A stretch of 64,000 nucleotides of DNA, from positions 50,575,053-50,639,052 of the forward strand of contig CM060732.1 of the NCBI GenBank assembly GCA_030704615.1, in the 5' to 3' direction. This document shows, piece by piece, positions 52,340 to 64,000 of this stretch. Both the position numbers and the translations under genes were made by a program. A model generated the notes under the pieces. That model was not told where the DNA came from. It made no database searches and was given only the letters and a program-made list of their open reading frames with translations. The stretch comes from Takakia lepidozioides. Taxonomy: Eukaryota > Streptophyta > Takakiopsida > Takakiales > Takakiaceae. How positions within the stretch are numbered: position 1 is the first letter of the stretch; each line of letters opens with the position of its first letter.

Positions 52340-52500
52340 CTACCTTCATGCGTCCAGGACTTAGAATTTTTTTGGCATATGAATAACTACCTCCATGCAG
52401 GTAGTTTTAGGATTTTTTACATGAAGATAGTTGCAAAACCAAGCTGAATTACCTGCATGAGAGTAGTTACATACCCACCTCCATGGAGGTAGTTATAGTG
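52340..52500. repeat. Cluster of short palindromes around AGGTAGTT
   Basis: The motif ACTACCT.CATG recurs with its reverse complement. There is an imperfect palindrome aactacctccatgcaggtag at 52385, a half-site acctgcatga..gtagtt at 52451, and a perfect palindrome ACCTCCATGGAGGT at 52477-52490. A further half-site lies near 52342. About five motif instances fall in 160 bp upstream of the F-box gene. Confidence 0.75.
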
Positions 52501-53256
52501 CCAACCACCGGAACCGCGTTCAGAGAATAGACCTTAAGACGTGCATCGCCACATCACAATCGACCTACCACCAAACCACAACCCTGCCGCTGTGCTAATG
52601 ACACGTCGCTTGTTTTTGAAAACTAGGGCTTCGCGTTGCTCCGCACTACTAGGGACGAATTTTGAGAACTACGTTCAATTTTCACAAAAAAGGGGTGGGT
52701 CATCCCCACAGTGTTACATACAGAGATCCTGTGTTTTGTTTTTTTCTGGAAGAAGAATGGAGGATCTGCATTTCAACATTCAATTTTCACAAGCCGCATC
52801 AATCAATAACAACATACCCAAATACCCTTACATTCACTGTATGAACTTTCAAGCATCCACCATGGGATTGGATCTTGGTGGGTTAAGGCTAGCTTTTGAC
52901 AATATTCATGCAAGTTCATCAAAGGCTCCATCCAAAGCCACACCACGAGAAACAAACAAACATGTCCAAATTTAAGATGCTGAACAAACTTGTGCACAGG
53001 GCTGCCCCTCTCATCAAGCTCATTAAAATTCGTATTCACTTCCATCTTCAAGCTTTGGAGAAGCTCCACCACCCAAACCCAGAATTAGGACAGCACCAGA
53101 ATCAGTCAAAAATCACCCCTTCAGTCAAGTGCAATTGTGGGCTGACTTCCCACCTATGCCGGGTAGACCCCACTATCAGGAAATGGTGGATGGTCTGAGT
53201 AGCTACACAGATCAATGAATGAAGCAAGACACTAGCATCTTTCCAAGAAAACATCA
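52501..53256. other. Unassigned interval between the palindrome cluster and PPR sequences
   Basis: The word ttcaattttcacaa occurs twice (about 52675 and 52779). A minus-strand 89-codon frame (52803-53072) has no recognised motif. No gene is assigned. Confidence 0.35.
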
Positions 53257-56056
53257 TTTCACCAGTAATCACCACAAGAACAAATCCCATCTTCAAAGTG
53301 GTGGAAAGTAGTTAGCGTCCCATACAACAATTGCTAACAATCTTTGAGATGAATTTGGTGGAGGTGTGGCAGTCTCCACACACTCGAAGATTCTTGATGA
53401 GTCGTGTTGATCAGCCCAAAACCAATGGCCAGCTTCTCACTGTGGTGGCAAAGAGAAAATTCCTTTCCTCCACATCATGCAGTAAAAAGCGTGTGTCAGT
53501 CACATACCCCGCCTCCTTCATCTGCCCAGACAATCTTCTCAGCTCAGCATGGATTTCCTTAATTCTGGGATGCAACTTGTGATCCGGCTCCTTTCTAACC
53601 CCTCTGACCTTCATCATTCTTCTCACCTTTGCAGTATCATCCCACCTGCCAGCTGCAACATAGATATTTGATATAGCAACACATAAGTCGCGGCATCCTG
53701 TTCATCCCACTTGAGGATAGATGTTGCCACACATTCAGCCATCTCCACATTGCCATGGATTCTGCAAGCACCAAGCAAGGCCTTCTACACCACAACATCT
53801 GGATTGATTGGCATTTATTAATCAGGTCCACTGCCTCATGTAGTTGTCTCGCACGTCCAGAAGGTCCACCATGCAGCCAAAGTGCTTTACTGGCGAGGTG
53901 ACACCATGACCTTGACTCAAGGAATCGAAGTAGCGTCTTCCTTCATTTAGTAGGCCAGTGTGGCTGCATGCAGAGAGAACACATATAAAGGTGATACTGA
54001 TGTGGTTGCACTTCTACTACTTCCCCCATTATTTGCTCATAGGTCTCCAAGGCCTCCATCCCGCGCCCCTGCTGTGCATGTCCTGCAAACTCCATGACAC
54101 CAAATCTCGTTCAGCCAAACTGTTGAACACTCCCTCCACATCCTCAATGCTTCCACATTTGGCATACATGAGCCACGAGGGTATTGTTCAGAATCACATC
54201 TGGTACAATTCCAGCTTTGGTGATGCAACCATGCACCTCTTTGCCATTTTCCAGGGCTGCCAGGCTTGCACACACACTGCAAGCGCACACAAACGTGATG
54301 TGGTTGGGCTTCACCCTTCCCCCATCATTTGCTCATAGGTCTCCAAAGCCTCCATCCCACGCCCCTGCTGTGCATACCCCTGCAAGCATCGCGTTCCACG
54401 ACACCACATCTCGTTCAGCCATAGGGTTGAAATTACCTCCCTTCGCATCCTTAATGCACCCACATTTGGCATACATGCCCACCAGGGCAGTGTTCAGGAT
54501 GACATCTAGTACAATTCCAGCTTTAACGATGTCACCATGGACCTCTTTCCCCTTTTCCAGAGCTCCCAGGCTTGCACACGCATTTGCAAACACAAACAAA
54601 TGTGATGTGGTTGGTTTTCACCCCTTCGCACATCATTTGCTCATAGGTCTCCAACGCCTCTATCCCGCACCCTTGCTGTGCATATCTTGCAATCATCACA
54701 CTCCACGACACCACATCACGTTCAGCCATACTGTCAAACACTCCATTTGCATCCTCGATGCACCCACATTTGACATACATGTCCACCAGGGCAGTGTTCA
54801 GAATGACATCGGGTACAATTCCAGATTTGATAATGTCACCATGGACCTCTTTGCACTTTTCCAGGGCTGCCAGGCTTGCACACGCATTGCAAATGCAAAC
54901 AAACGTCATGTGGTTGGGCTTCACCCCCTTCGCACATCATTTGCTCATAGGTCTCCAAAGCCTCCATCCCGAGCCCTTGCTGTGCATATCCTGCAATCAT
55001 CACACTCCATGACACCACATCTCGTTCAGCCATACTAACGGACACTCCCTTCATACATGTCCATGGGGGTATTGTTCAGAATGACATTTGGTACAATTGC
55101 AGCTCTGACAATGTCGCCATGGGCCTCTTTGCCCCTTTCCAGAGCTACAAGGCTTGCACACGCATTGCAAACGCACCCAAACGTGATGTGGTCGGGCTTC
55201 ACCCCTTCTCCCACCATTTGTTCATAAGTCTCCAAAGCCTCCATACCACGTCCCTGCTGTGCATACCCTGCAAGCATCGCGTCCAATGGCACCACATCTC
55301 GTTTAGCCATAGTGTTGAAAACTCCCTTCGCATCCTTAATGCACCCACATTTGGCATACATGTCCACCAGAGCAGTTTTCAGAATGACATCTGGTACAAT
55401 TCCAGCTTTGATGATGTCACCATGGACCTCTTTCCCCTTTTCCAGAGCTCCCTGGCTTGCACACGCATTGTAAACACAAACAAATGTGATGTGGTTGGGC
55501 TTCACCCTTTCGCGCAACATTTGCTCATAGGTCTCCAAAGCATTCCTACCACACCCGTACTTGGTAAATCCTGCCAACATTATGTTCCACATGATCAAAC
55601 ATCGTTGAGGCATTCTGTTGAACACTTCGTGAGCATCCATGATGCTCCTGCACTTAACATACATGTTGACAAGGGAGTTGAGTAGAAAAAAAATTAACAT
55701 GAATCCACTTTGCATAATGTGAGTGTGCACCTGCTTTCCAGCTGCAAGAGACAGGCATACGTATCTAAATATGCTGAAATGCCTCCTTGGTTTAAAGTCT
55801 GTAGAGCCTCTGCCAGTCTGCCTACCGCACAAAGTATCTTCACATGCTCAGAAGTGCCAGAAGAGGTATTTTGGACTCCCTCTCTTGATCCTCTTTCAGA
55901 AGCTGTGATCATGGTTGAGGTGCCTGATTTCATCAACTGTGCCGCTGCAGCTGTTGCATTCAGTTGACCATCTACCCATGCAAGTTTCTTGTAGTTATTG
56001 ATCCACAGGTAATCCGGAGCTTGAAGTCCGGTCCTCTTGGATGAATCTGGACCCAC
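53257..56056 (-). pseudogene. DYW-class PPR pseudogene
   Basis: This decayed organelle RNA-editing-type PPR gene is read from about 56056 down. The start region has HVKILCAVGRLAEALQTLN, typical before the first PPR. Then come PPR motifs (NSLVNMYVKCRSIMDAHEVF, WNIMLAGFTKYGCGRNALE) and a run of near-identical PLS triplets. The E region is at about 53640-53400 (EIHAELRRLSGQMKEAGY), and a DYW end with HHFEDGICSCGDYW and a stop lies near 53259. Frameshifts interrupt it between most triplets and again in the E and DYW parts, so no continuous protein exists. The conserved Cys-His deaminase core is damaged. Confidence 0.87.
54030..55620 (-). repeat. Six ~305-bp PLS-triplet repeats in the PPR pseudogene
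   Basis: The anchor catttgctcataggtctcc (plus strand) recurs at about 54031, 54326, 54633, 54938, 55214 and 55518, spacings 295, 307, 305, 276 and 304. One unit encodes about 102 residues, that is three PPR motifs. Neighbouring units are much more alike than PPR motifs normally are, so the region grew by unequal exchange after or during decay. Confidence 0.85.
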
Positions 56057-56419
56057 ACTCTATCTCTGCTCCTTCAGCTATCCATGCCTCTGCACAAATC
56101 ATGCATACATCCTTGCATTGCTGCTACCAGCTGACAATGACAGCCTAGATTTGTTCTAGGAAACACCCAACTCAACTTATCACACTAGTTCTTATGCTCA
56201 ATTGCATCTGCTACTCTCTGTAATCCAACAGGCATTCACCTTTTTGCCTCGATTGTCCCACCATTGACTGGGGTCAGAAAAGTATTCATTCCACAGCTTA
56301 TCCTCGTCTATGTTACCTGTTCAAGGATACTTTCCTGTTGTCACATTGGCAGTATCATGTCAAAAGTCAATCCAAAGTATCAAAGGTTCACTCAACCAGC
56401 TAACTTGCAGAATTCAACC
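56057..56419. other. Spacer between PPR pseudogenes
   Basis: No feature is recognised. Confidence 0.3.
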
Positions 56420-57500
56420 TGAATATTCAACAAGGGTTTTATCCAAAATGATATCCCCCACAATTCCGCTTTTGCTAATGTCAGCGTGAACCTGCTTGCA
56501 CTTCTCCAGGGCTCCTAGGCTGGCACACGCATTGAGAATACAAGAGAAGGTGACCCTTTTAGGAGTCATCCCTGCCCCATCCATGTTGAGCACACCCTGC
56601 GATCATGGTGTTCCATGATACTCTATCTCGTTTAGCCATATTGTCAAAAGCTTGACGCGCTCCCACATTTTGCATACATGTCCACAAGCGCAGTCTCCAA
56701 ATTTATGCAGCATGCAATTCCAGATTTAATGATGTCAGCATGGACCTCTTTGCCCTTCTCCAAGGCTCCTAGGCTGGCACATGCATTGAGAACACAAGTG
56801 AATGCGACCCTGTTGGGCGTTAGCCCTTTCTTCTGCATTTGTTCATACATCTCAACAGCCTCCCTGCCATACTCATGCGGAGCATATGCTGCAATCATGG
56901 TCCTCCATGAAACCACATCATGTTGTGTCATATTGTCAAACACTAGACGAATCCTTTATGCCCCTGCATTTTGCATACATGTCAACAAGGGTAATCTCCA
57001 GGATAATATCTGGCACGATTCTAGATTTGCGTATGTCATCATGGACCTGTTTCCCTTTTTCCAGAGCTCTGAGGCGCATGCATTGAGAATACAAGTGAAT
57101 GTGACCCTGTCAGGCGTCACCTCATCCTGTTGCATTTTCTCATAGATCTTGAAAGCTTCCAATAGCGTCCCCATGCTGAGCATATCCTGCTATCAACGAA
57201 CTCCACGAGACCATCTCAAGTTAGCACATGTTGTCGAACATTTGACGCGCCTCCTTCATGCTGCCACATTTTGCATACATGTCGATAAGGCTATTATCCA
57301 AATTGATATAGGGCGCAATTTCAGCTTTCATGGTGTCAACATGCACCTCTTTGCCCCCTTTTCTAGGGCTCCTAGGCTGGAACACGCATTGAGAACACAA
57401 ACAAACGTGACTGTGTTGGGTCTCACCCCTGCTTGTTGCATTTGCCTGTATATCTGGAAAGCCTCCCTCTACGCTGACACTGATCACATGCTCAAGGATG
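56420..57500 (-). pseudogene. Second PPR pseudogene fragment
   Basis: On the minus strand several frames each give a few PPR motifs: VSWRTMIAAYAPHEYGREAV with NACASLGALEKGKEVHADII, FTCILNACAS, and IDMYAKCGSMKEARQMFDNM. The frames shift at about 57190 and 56945 and the fragment stops near 56420 without an E or DYW region. It is more diverged than the neighbouring pseudogene. Confidence 0.82.
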
Positions 57501-57956
57501 CCAGGACATCATCCCTTCCCCGAGCTGTAAGACACCTTTCACGCTTGTCTTCGGGCATTTCGGGCAGTATCCAAAGAATTTGACGACGATGACGTGGTTA
57601 CAAAACGTGGCGACGAATCGTGGCACTATGGCACCCTATACCTGCTCTACGCTAAACTAGCTTCCGACCTTTGGTTGTCGTCGCTAGAATAAGAGAAACA
57701 TGGGGATAGGGATCCTTTTAATGTAGCGGGCCCGCTGTCAGGTCCCTGTCCCCTCTGCACCGTGCGGCCTCGTTACGACGAGGTCACACAAAATTCAGAG
57801 GCCTGCTTCTACTGCTTTGCAATGACGAGCGAACGTCCAACGGACGTGTAGAACGGACGGACGGTCCACGAGGTGTCTCTAAGAATCTATCCTTTGGTCA
57901 CCTAGTGCGGCTCTCATCCACACACAAATTACTTAGAGAAGAGCAGAGCAGAGAAG
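57501..57956 (+). promoter_or_regulatory. Upstream region of the formiminotransferase-like gene
   Basis: A GC-rich segment has ggacgtgtagaacggacggac near 57840, similar to the ggacggacgg runs near 38560. No TATA box is certain. Confidence 0.35.
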
Positions 57957-57981
57957 ATGATGGAGCTTGTTATGTGGGAGC

Positions 57982-59269
57982 ATGGCTAAGCTGCTAGCAA
58001 GGCCCGATATGACAAGGTTACCTCTGGCTTGCTGCAAGCTGTACATATCTGACGGTCGCAATCGGAGAGTCTTGCAAGCGATCGAAGCTGCTGCTGATTC
58101 CCACCCTGAAGCCCCTCTCCTCCACGTATTCGAGGACCATGAGTACAACAGAGTGGGCTACACACTTGCAGGGTATCTCTCATCTGAGTACCTGGTTGTG
58201 GATCCAAACAAATCAAAGTCAATTCTCAATGATTTTAATCCACTTCCCCACAAGGAAGAAAGGACGCAGGAAATGTACACTACTGCGTGCTCTCTTTCTG
58301 AATCGCCTCCCATTCAGAGAGCAGTGATAGAGGTGGTGGAAGCAGCTTTGCGAAACATTGATTTGGGTGAACATTGTGGGAGCCATCCTCGGCTTGGAGC
58401 AGTAGATCATATCTGTATTCATCCGCTTGGGACAGCCACGTTAGAGGAGGTAGCTTCTCTGGCACAGTCGCTTGCTGCAGAGATCGGTTCCACCCTACAA
58501 GGTTTTCCCTGCACTGCTCTGTCCCTAGTCTCTTTGCGAATATCAATTTCAAAATCATACGCATTTGCCGAAAGCTGTCATCAGAAAGGTGATAGGGAAT
58601 CACATGCTCTGTTCCTGATTCGAAAAGCAAATGCAGGTGTCTAGATCTAGAGGAGAACATCTTATGAGTGTTGTTAACACTTACGATGTCCATCAGCAAA
58701 GTTTGCATCAGTTCTACCAGTAGATGAAGCAATGTTAATTGCTCTCGTGTGCAGTCCCATCGTTCCTGTATGGAGCAGCGCACCACGCAGGAAGGCCTCT
58801 GGATGCCATTCGTCGTTCTCTGGGATACTTCGAGCCCAATATGCGAGGTCAATGGACAGGCTCCACCACCTTTCCAACTGACATGTTACCAGATTTTGGT
58901 CCTTCAACAGCGACGACCAAGAGTGGGGTAGTAGTGGTAGGGGCATGCCCTTGGGTCATGAAATACAATGTGCCCCTTGAGTCGAAAGACTTGGCAGCAG
59001 GCCGCCGAATCGCTCGCAGGGTGAGTGCCAGAGGCGGTGGCCTTCGACAAGTCCAAGCTATGGCATTGCCGCATGGGGAGATGTGCGTTGAAATTGCTTG
59101 CAATCTTCTGGATACTGAAGTTGTAGGGCCCCAAATGGTGCAGACGCGAGTGACTAGATTGGCTGAAAGCGAAGGGATTACAGCAAAGGAGGGATACTTG
59201 ACTGGGTACTCCGACAAGGAGGTGCTTCAGCTAGCCTTGGAGAAAATATTCTCTCAGACACGAGCTTGA
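57982..59269 (+). CDS. Formiminotransferase-like protein (plant FTCD N-domain family), 2 exons
   Basis: It is homologous to the formyltransferase domain of formiminotransferase-cyclodeaminase, which moves formimino groups to tetrahydrofolate. Plants have a single-domain relative of unproven activity. Exon 1 is 57982-58501 and exon 2 is 58755-59269. The junction restores Val (AA-G/TC), giving 344 residues. Conserved blocks: ACCKLYISDGRN, FEDHEYNRVGYTLAG, HCGSHPRLGAVDHICIHPL (the folate-site His cluster), PSFLYGAAHHAGRPLDAIRR, GYFEPNMR, VVVGACPWVMKYNVPL, RRIARRVSARGGGL, VQAMALPHGEMCVEIACNLL. ATG 57982 is chosen because it opens the conserved frame; ATGs at 57957 and 57960 lie in other frames. 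Confidence 0.9.
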
Positions 59270-60640
59270 TGAGGATCATACCAAGGCCTTGCATTGTGAA
59301 TCATGCAATCTTTATTATCTTTGAGGCCACCAAGTGCACTTGCTTCCTCAGTAGGATCTCTAGCATACGCAATGGTAATCCACACTACACAGACAACGTC
59401 ACTGTTGGGAAGCAGTGCTTGTGGTAAGATCTCCTACCTTGGTATCTCCCTTGCAGATTCTTAATTGTAGTATATGCAGTATGTACAGCAAAATGGTTGA
59501 AAGATTCATCCTGATCACCCTGCATTCCGCGCCAGAAAAGATTCATGGCTGCACTGGTTGACGATGGTGGTGCAGCAAGAGAGCATGTAATTCGAGCCCA
59601 TGAGATGTATCCAGTGTTTCCCACATGTCGTCTTATGATTTTCACCCAACAGAAGGCAAGAAACCAAGAGTGAGCTTGGCAAATAGGCAACTGGAATGCA
59701 AGCACCTGTATAGGCATCACTGGATATATCCTCATCTAACAGGAATCCAGTGTTCCGGGAGAATTGGACAAACAGTAACCTGTGATCTGTAAGGCCTCCT
59801 CAACAAGGCCAGCAAGCCCTGCAATTACAGTGTGATTTGTTAGGAAATGACCAAACATTCTTATATTGATTGATCATTGGATAAGGACACATTGATGTAT
59901 ACTCCATGGATGAGGTTCGACAGTGTCCAATGAATACTTCTTAACCTAGTGAAGAATCCGATGTTCCCTGGTCTAAAGCAAACTGCTAGCATCTGTTGTA
60001 TCTGCATTTAATTTTTGAACTAACTAATTCAAACTGAGGGCCAGATGCTCTGGTCAGAGATCTAGTCTGAAATGCACAGGAGGGAACATATCTTTGGAGC
60101 TGGTTTTCAACATTTCTATTCTGGGAAGAAAAGGAGAACTGATCCATTGCATCTTCTGCGACAGTCTAACAGTGTCCCTGAGTGTGGTCCAAACTCGGCC
60201 TGCAGGCAGGGAAGAAGGCGGCTTCTTCAATTTGATCTAGTTAACATTGACACTTGTCATGTATTCAAGCCAAATAACAATGAGTGAAACTGCTCCAAAG
60301 AACAGACACTGACTCTTCTCAAAAAATTCGTACAAAGTAATCAGGTAAAGAGGCCCAAGTCCCAACTAGCCCTAGAGCATACTAAACCTTCAGAAGATAG
60401 TTTTCCGTATTACACACAGAGGAACGGAGACAGTTCCATATACAGCTGCAAAACTACACAAACACAAACACAATTAAGTTCCTCCTATTCTTAAGACTTT
60501 GGATACAGATAGGTAGGAAGGTTTGAAATTCTTTGAGTGGTCCCTCTCAGCATAGCACACATTTGCAACAGCCGCAGCTGCCAGTTCTGCTGCCTTCACT
60601 TCCTCCTGGTTGCAACAGCACAAACCATCCAGCCACTGAC
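59270..60640. other. Intergenic region, no gene recognised
   Basis: A 116-codon minus frame (59385-59735) has no motif. The rest shows only short ORFs. Confidence 0.35.
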
Positions 60641-60654
60641 ACAAGGCTGTCTCA

Positions 60655-60775
60655 CGCTCTCAGATCACTGACATCCAATAAAGGCACGCCAACATGCAAT
60701 TGAGCCCAGCCCTCCTTGCAGTCTGCAGTCCCTAACCACTAGGCTCTCTGTTGGAAACAGCAGTCCATACTACAA
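60655..60775 (-). mobile_element. tRNA-like SINE head
   Basis: On the minus strand AGAGCCTAGTGGTTAGGG fits an A box, and GGAGGGCTGGGCTCAATTGC about 30 bp later resembles a B box. It follows a LINE-type TGAGTACATTC tail by about 70 bp, as at 24865-25006. It is read as a tRNA-derived SINE head, not a functional tRNA gene. Confidence 0.55.
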
Positions 60776-60825
60776 TCCTTTATCGCATAACAACATCAAC
60801 AAGACATTACATTACACACAAAGAA

Positions 60826-60975
60826 TGTACTCAGGCTGTTCCCTGCAAACGTTGGCTTGCCATAGCCTTACTGCCATTGACCCTGCAGAACTAACCCTCC
60901 CAGTGCCTTTTGTGCAGTTTTTGTGCGGTTTGCACCCACTAGGGTTTAGCTTATCCCTGCAGGTATAAACTGTTT
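60826..60975 (-). mobile_element. SINE-like element, minus strand
   Basis: On the minus strand it reads AAACCCTAGTGGGTGCAAACC, a partly duplicated CACAAAA spacer, GGGAGGGTTAGTTCTGCAGG, GTCAATGGCAGTAAGGC, TATGGCAAGCCAACGTTTG and GCCTGAGTACATTC. The module order and end match the plus-strand element at 19737-19861. Confidence 0.8.
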
Positions 60976-61030
60976 TCCCGCATTTGTCATTAAGGTGCTC
61001 GCAGAGGCACTTTGTCCACACGCATTACAC

Positions 61031-61062
61031 AGAGAGAGAGAGAGAGGGAGAGAGATGTACTG
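61031..61062. repeat. (GA)n microsatellite next to a tail-like sequence
   Basis: A GA tract is followed by gatgtact, which on the minus strand reads AGTACATC-(TC)n. This may be another retroelement 3' junction whose body is no longer recognisable. Confidence 0.5.
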
Positions 61063-61574
61063 ATTGAATACAACATACAGTACCCTTTGACAATAGAACT
61101 GATCCACGTCCCTGCAGAAGGGGTCTGGAAAAGGGAGGAGGTAAACAAGAGGAGAATGAGAGAAAGAGATGGACTGTACAACATCCAAATGAAGCCAAAG
61201 AGTGTACTGAACAAGATAGCTCTGCAACTGTGGTACCCCTACAGACAGAGAGTGATATTAGCAGTGACAGCCCACTAATACCAAACAAGATTTAGAATGC
61301 TGTGTCATGATATCATCTGAGACTTTCAAAATTAACAGGGAAGTATTACCTGCTTGGCTAGCTGTATGGCCTCCACCTCATCTGTCAAAGGAGTGGGCAC
61401 ATTGGCTGCATGCCAATCCCACATATCAGAGTTTGCGGACATGAACCAAAAATGTTCCACGTCATTATGTCAGCTGCAACTGTATAAGGAGCTCGGCCGC
61501 CTCTCAGGCACAAGGGTCTGCTTCCTCCAGCAAAACATCCAAGACCTTGGAGTGTTCCCCTGCCATTGCAGCCT

Positions 61575-62316
61575 CATGCCTCTGGGCTTGGTCATGTCCT
61601 CCTACTTGCTTGATAGAATCAGACCGACCTGGCCTATTCTAGGCTCGATCCTGCTACTACAAGTGAAAGCGGAGGTGGAGTTCCAATTGAAAGACATTGA
61701 CGACTCCATCCGGCACTTCTCAAGACCAAAAGTGTACATACGGTACTCAGATTTGGGGAGCCCTGTCAAGGATGGTCCTAGACTTAGTGGCACCCAACTA
61801 TTCAAGAGGAGAAGCTCTTCCGTGAACACACGAAAAGCAGTGTGCATCACTATACACCAGGTCAAAGCTTAATCCAAGGTAGAAATTGAGAATCACTTTG
61901 AAGAGCCACCCATTGTGAACAAAGCAGAAAATGGAGAAGGGCCAAAGACGCGCATGGGAGCAAAGACAGAGAACGGTGCCTGGCTTGTCAAAGAACAGGG
62001 GACCACCTGAATTTCAAAAAGGGTGACTGCAAAAAAGCAAATGAATATCAAGTGCAGTTTAAGATGTGCAACCAAGTCTCCATCATTGGAACAAAGCCTG
62101 TTGTTGGAAATACATGTGATCCCTCTTACTGCAGCTACAATCAATTTTGGCTCTCTTTACAGAAGTTACCTACATCAGAAGGAAACCTCTGGCTTCTGGA
62201 TAGTTATGCTTGAAGAGATTGCATTGAAAGAGTTGTGTTTGGTTGAACAGCGAACCTCTCCAAGAGTCTTAGTGTTTTCCATGATTGATCAAAACCGGTT
62301 AATGAAACTAAAATCA
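61575..62316 (-). repeat. Right arm of the 0.7-kb inverted duplication
   Basis: Reverse-complement partner of about 49110-49835. This arm keeps a longer open plus frame (61354-61872, 172 codons) than the left arm, but no family is recognised in it. Confidence 0.9.
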
Positions 62317-62321
62317 CAACA

Positions 62322-62487
62322 GAGTTCAGTTACCCACTGCACATGACATGAACAGGGGCCATTGCTTGCAGGGTCAACAGATCTAATGCTGGTATAACAA
62401 ATCTCTGCACACTATCTCCTGTCTTGTTTGGCTCCTACAGCTTATCTCTAGTTTGAAGGTGGCTCATTCTCAAATCACGAGAGCAAG
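62322..62487 (+). repeat. Duplicated segment A, right copy
   Basis: Direct-orientation partner of 30040-30210. It directly adjoins the inverted-duplication arm on its left and the NKAP 3' UTR on its right. Confidence 0.9.
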
Positions 62488-62517
62488 GAACAGAAGTTGA
62501 CCTTCAAAGAAACAAGG

Positions 62518-64000
<1,483 letters not shown>

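Noticed and set aside
53411-57487. Several separate functional PPR genes
   Set aside because: The frames break every few hundred bases, no long PPR reading frame remains and the DYW region is disrupted, so these are two pseudogenes.
61354-61872. A 172-codon ORF in the right arm of the inverted duplication
   Set aside because: The left arm does not keep the frame and no domain is recognised. It is treated as part of the repeat.

Overview
The window is nuclear DNA of a land plant, most likely a seed-free one such as a fern, lycophyte or bryophyte. Genes are broken by GT..AG introns, several of them multi-kilobase and full of retroelements. The gene set is plant-like: a thylakoid rubredoxin, DYW-class PPR sequences, a plant-type Eyes-absent phosphatase and a metallothionein. 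A MurF ligase is also present, as expected for lineages that keep a plastid peptidoglycan pathway. The exact lineage is an inference.

Region 1 (541-24691, +) is one 19-exon gene for BRF1, the TFIIB-like subunit of the RNA polymerase III factor TFIIIB. Its exons join in phase into about 1026 residues: zinc ribbon, two cyclin folds, a plant Cys/His segment, an Arg-Gly-rich insert, the TBP-binding block and an acidic tail. Intron 4 (11.4 kb) holds a head-to-tail array of three apparently identical 3367-bp LINE units. Other BRF1 introns hold more LINE and SINE-like copies.

Region 2 (26504-32919) holds a rubredoxin gene (RBD1-like, -) and an intronless beta-hydroxyacid dehydrogenase (GLYR/3-HIBADH-like, +) sharing a divergent promoter of about 280 bp. 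A broken copy of the NKAP 3' end follows, then a two-exon MurF gene (+). Region 3 (33.9-36.7 kb) is gene-poor, with a 67-bp minisatellite and two local tandem duplications. Region 4 (36.7-45.6 kb) has a GC-rich block with G-boxes, a three-exon metallothionein gene (39313-40303, +) and a long unassigned stretch. Region 5 (45679-48628, +) is an EYA gene. Region 6 (50130-51691, -) is an F-box/kelch-like gene. Region 7 (53.2-57.6 kb, -) holds decayed PPR sequences, including six copies of a PLS-triplet repeat and a DYW end. Region 8 (57982-59269, +) is a two-exon formiminotransferase-like gene. Region 9 (59.3-64 kb) holds SINEs, the right arm of a 0.7-kb inverted duplication and the NKAP gene (-), which runs off the right edge.

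The most unusual system is the retroelement pair. LINE copies end in TGAGTACA(A/T) with no poly(A). Three copies have exact 12-, 14- and 22-bp target-site duplications, all made of TC/TCTG-rich repeat. A short SINE-like family carries a related 3' end and lies in the same kind of microsatellite. Because every insertion leaves TC-rich DNA downstream, copies form head-to-tail trains. This points to a microsatellite-seeking LINE with a parasitic SINE in a plant genome.
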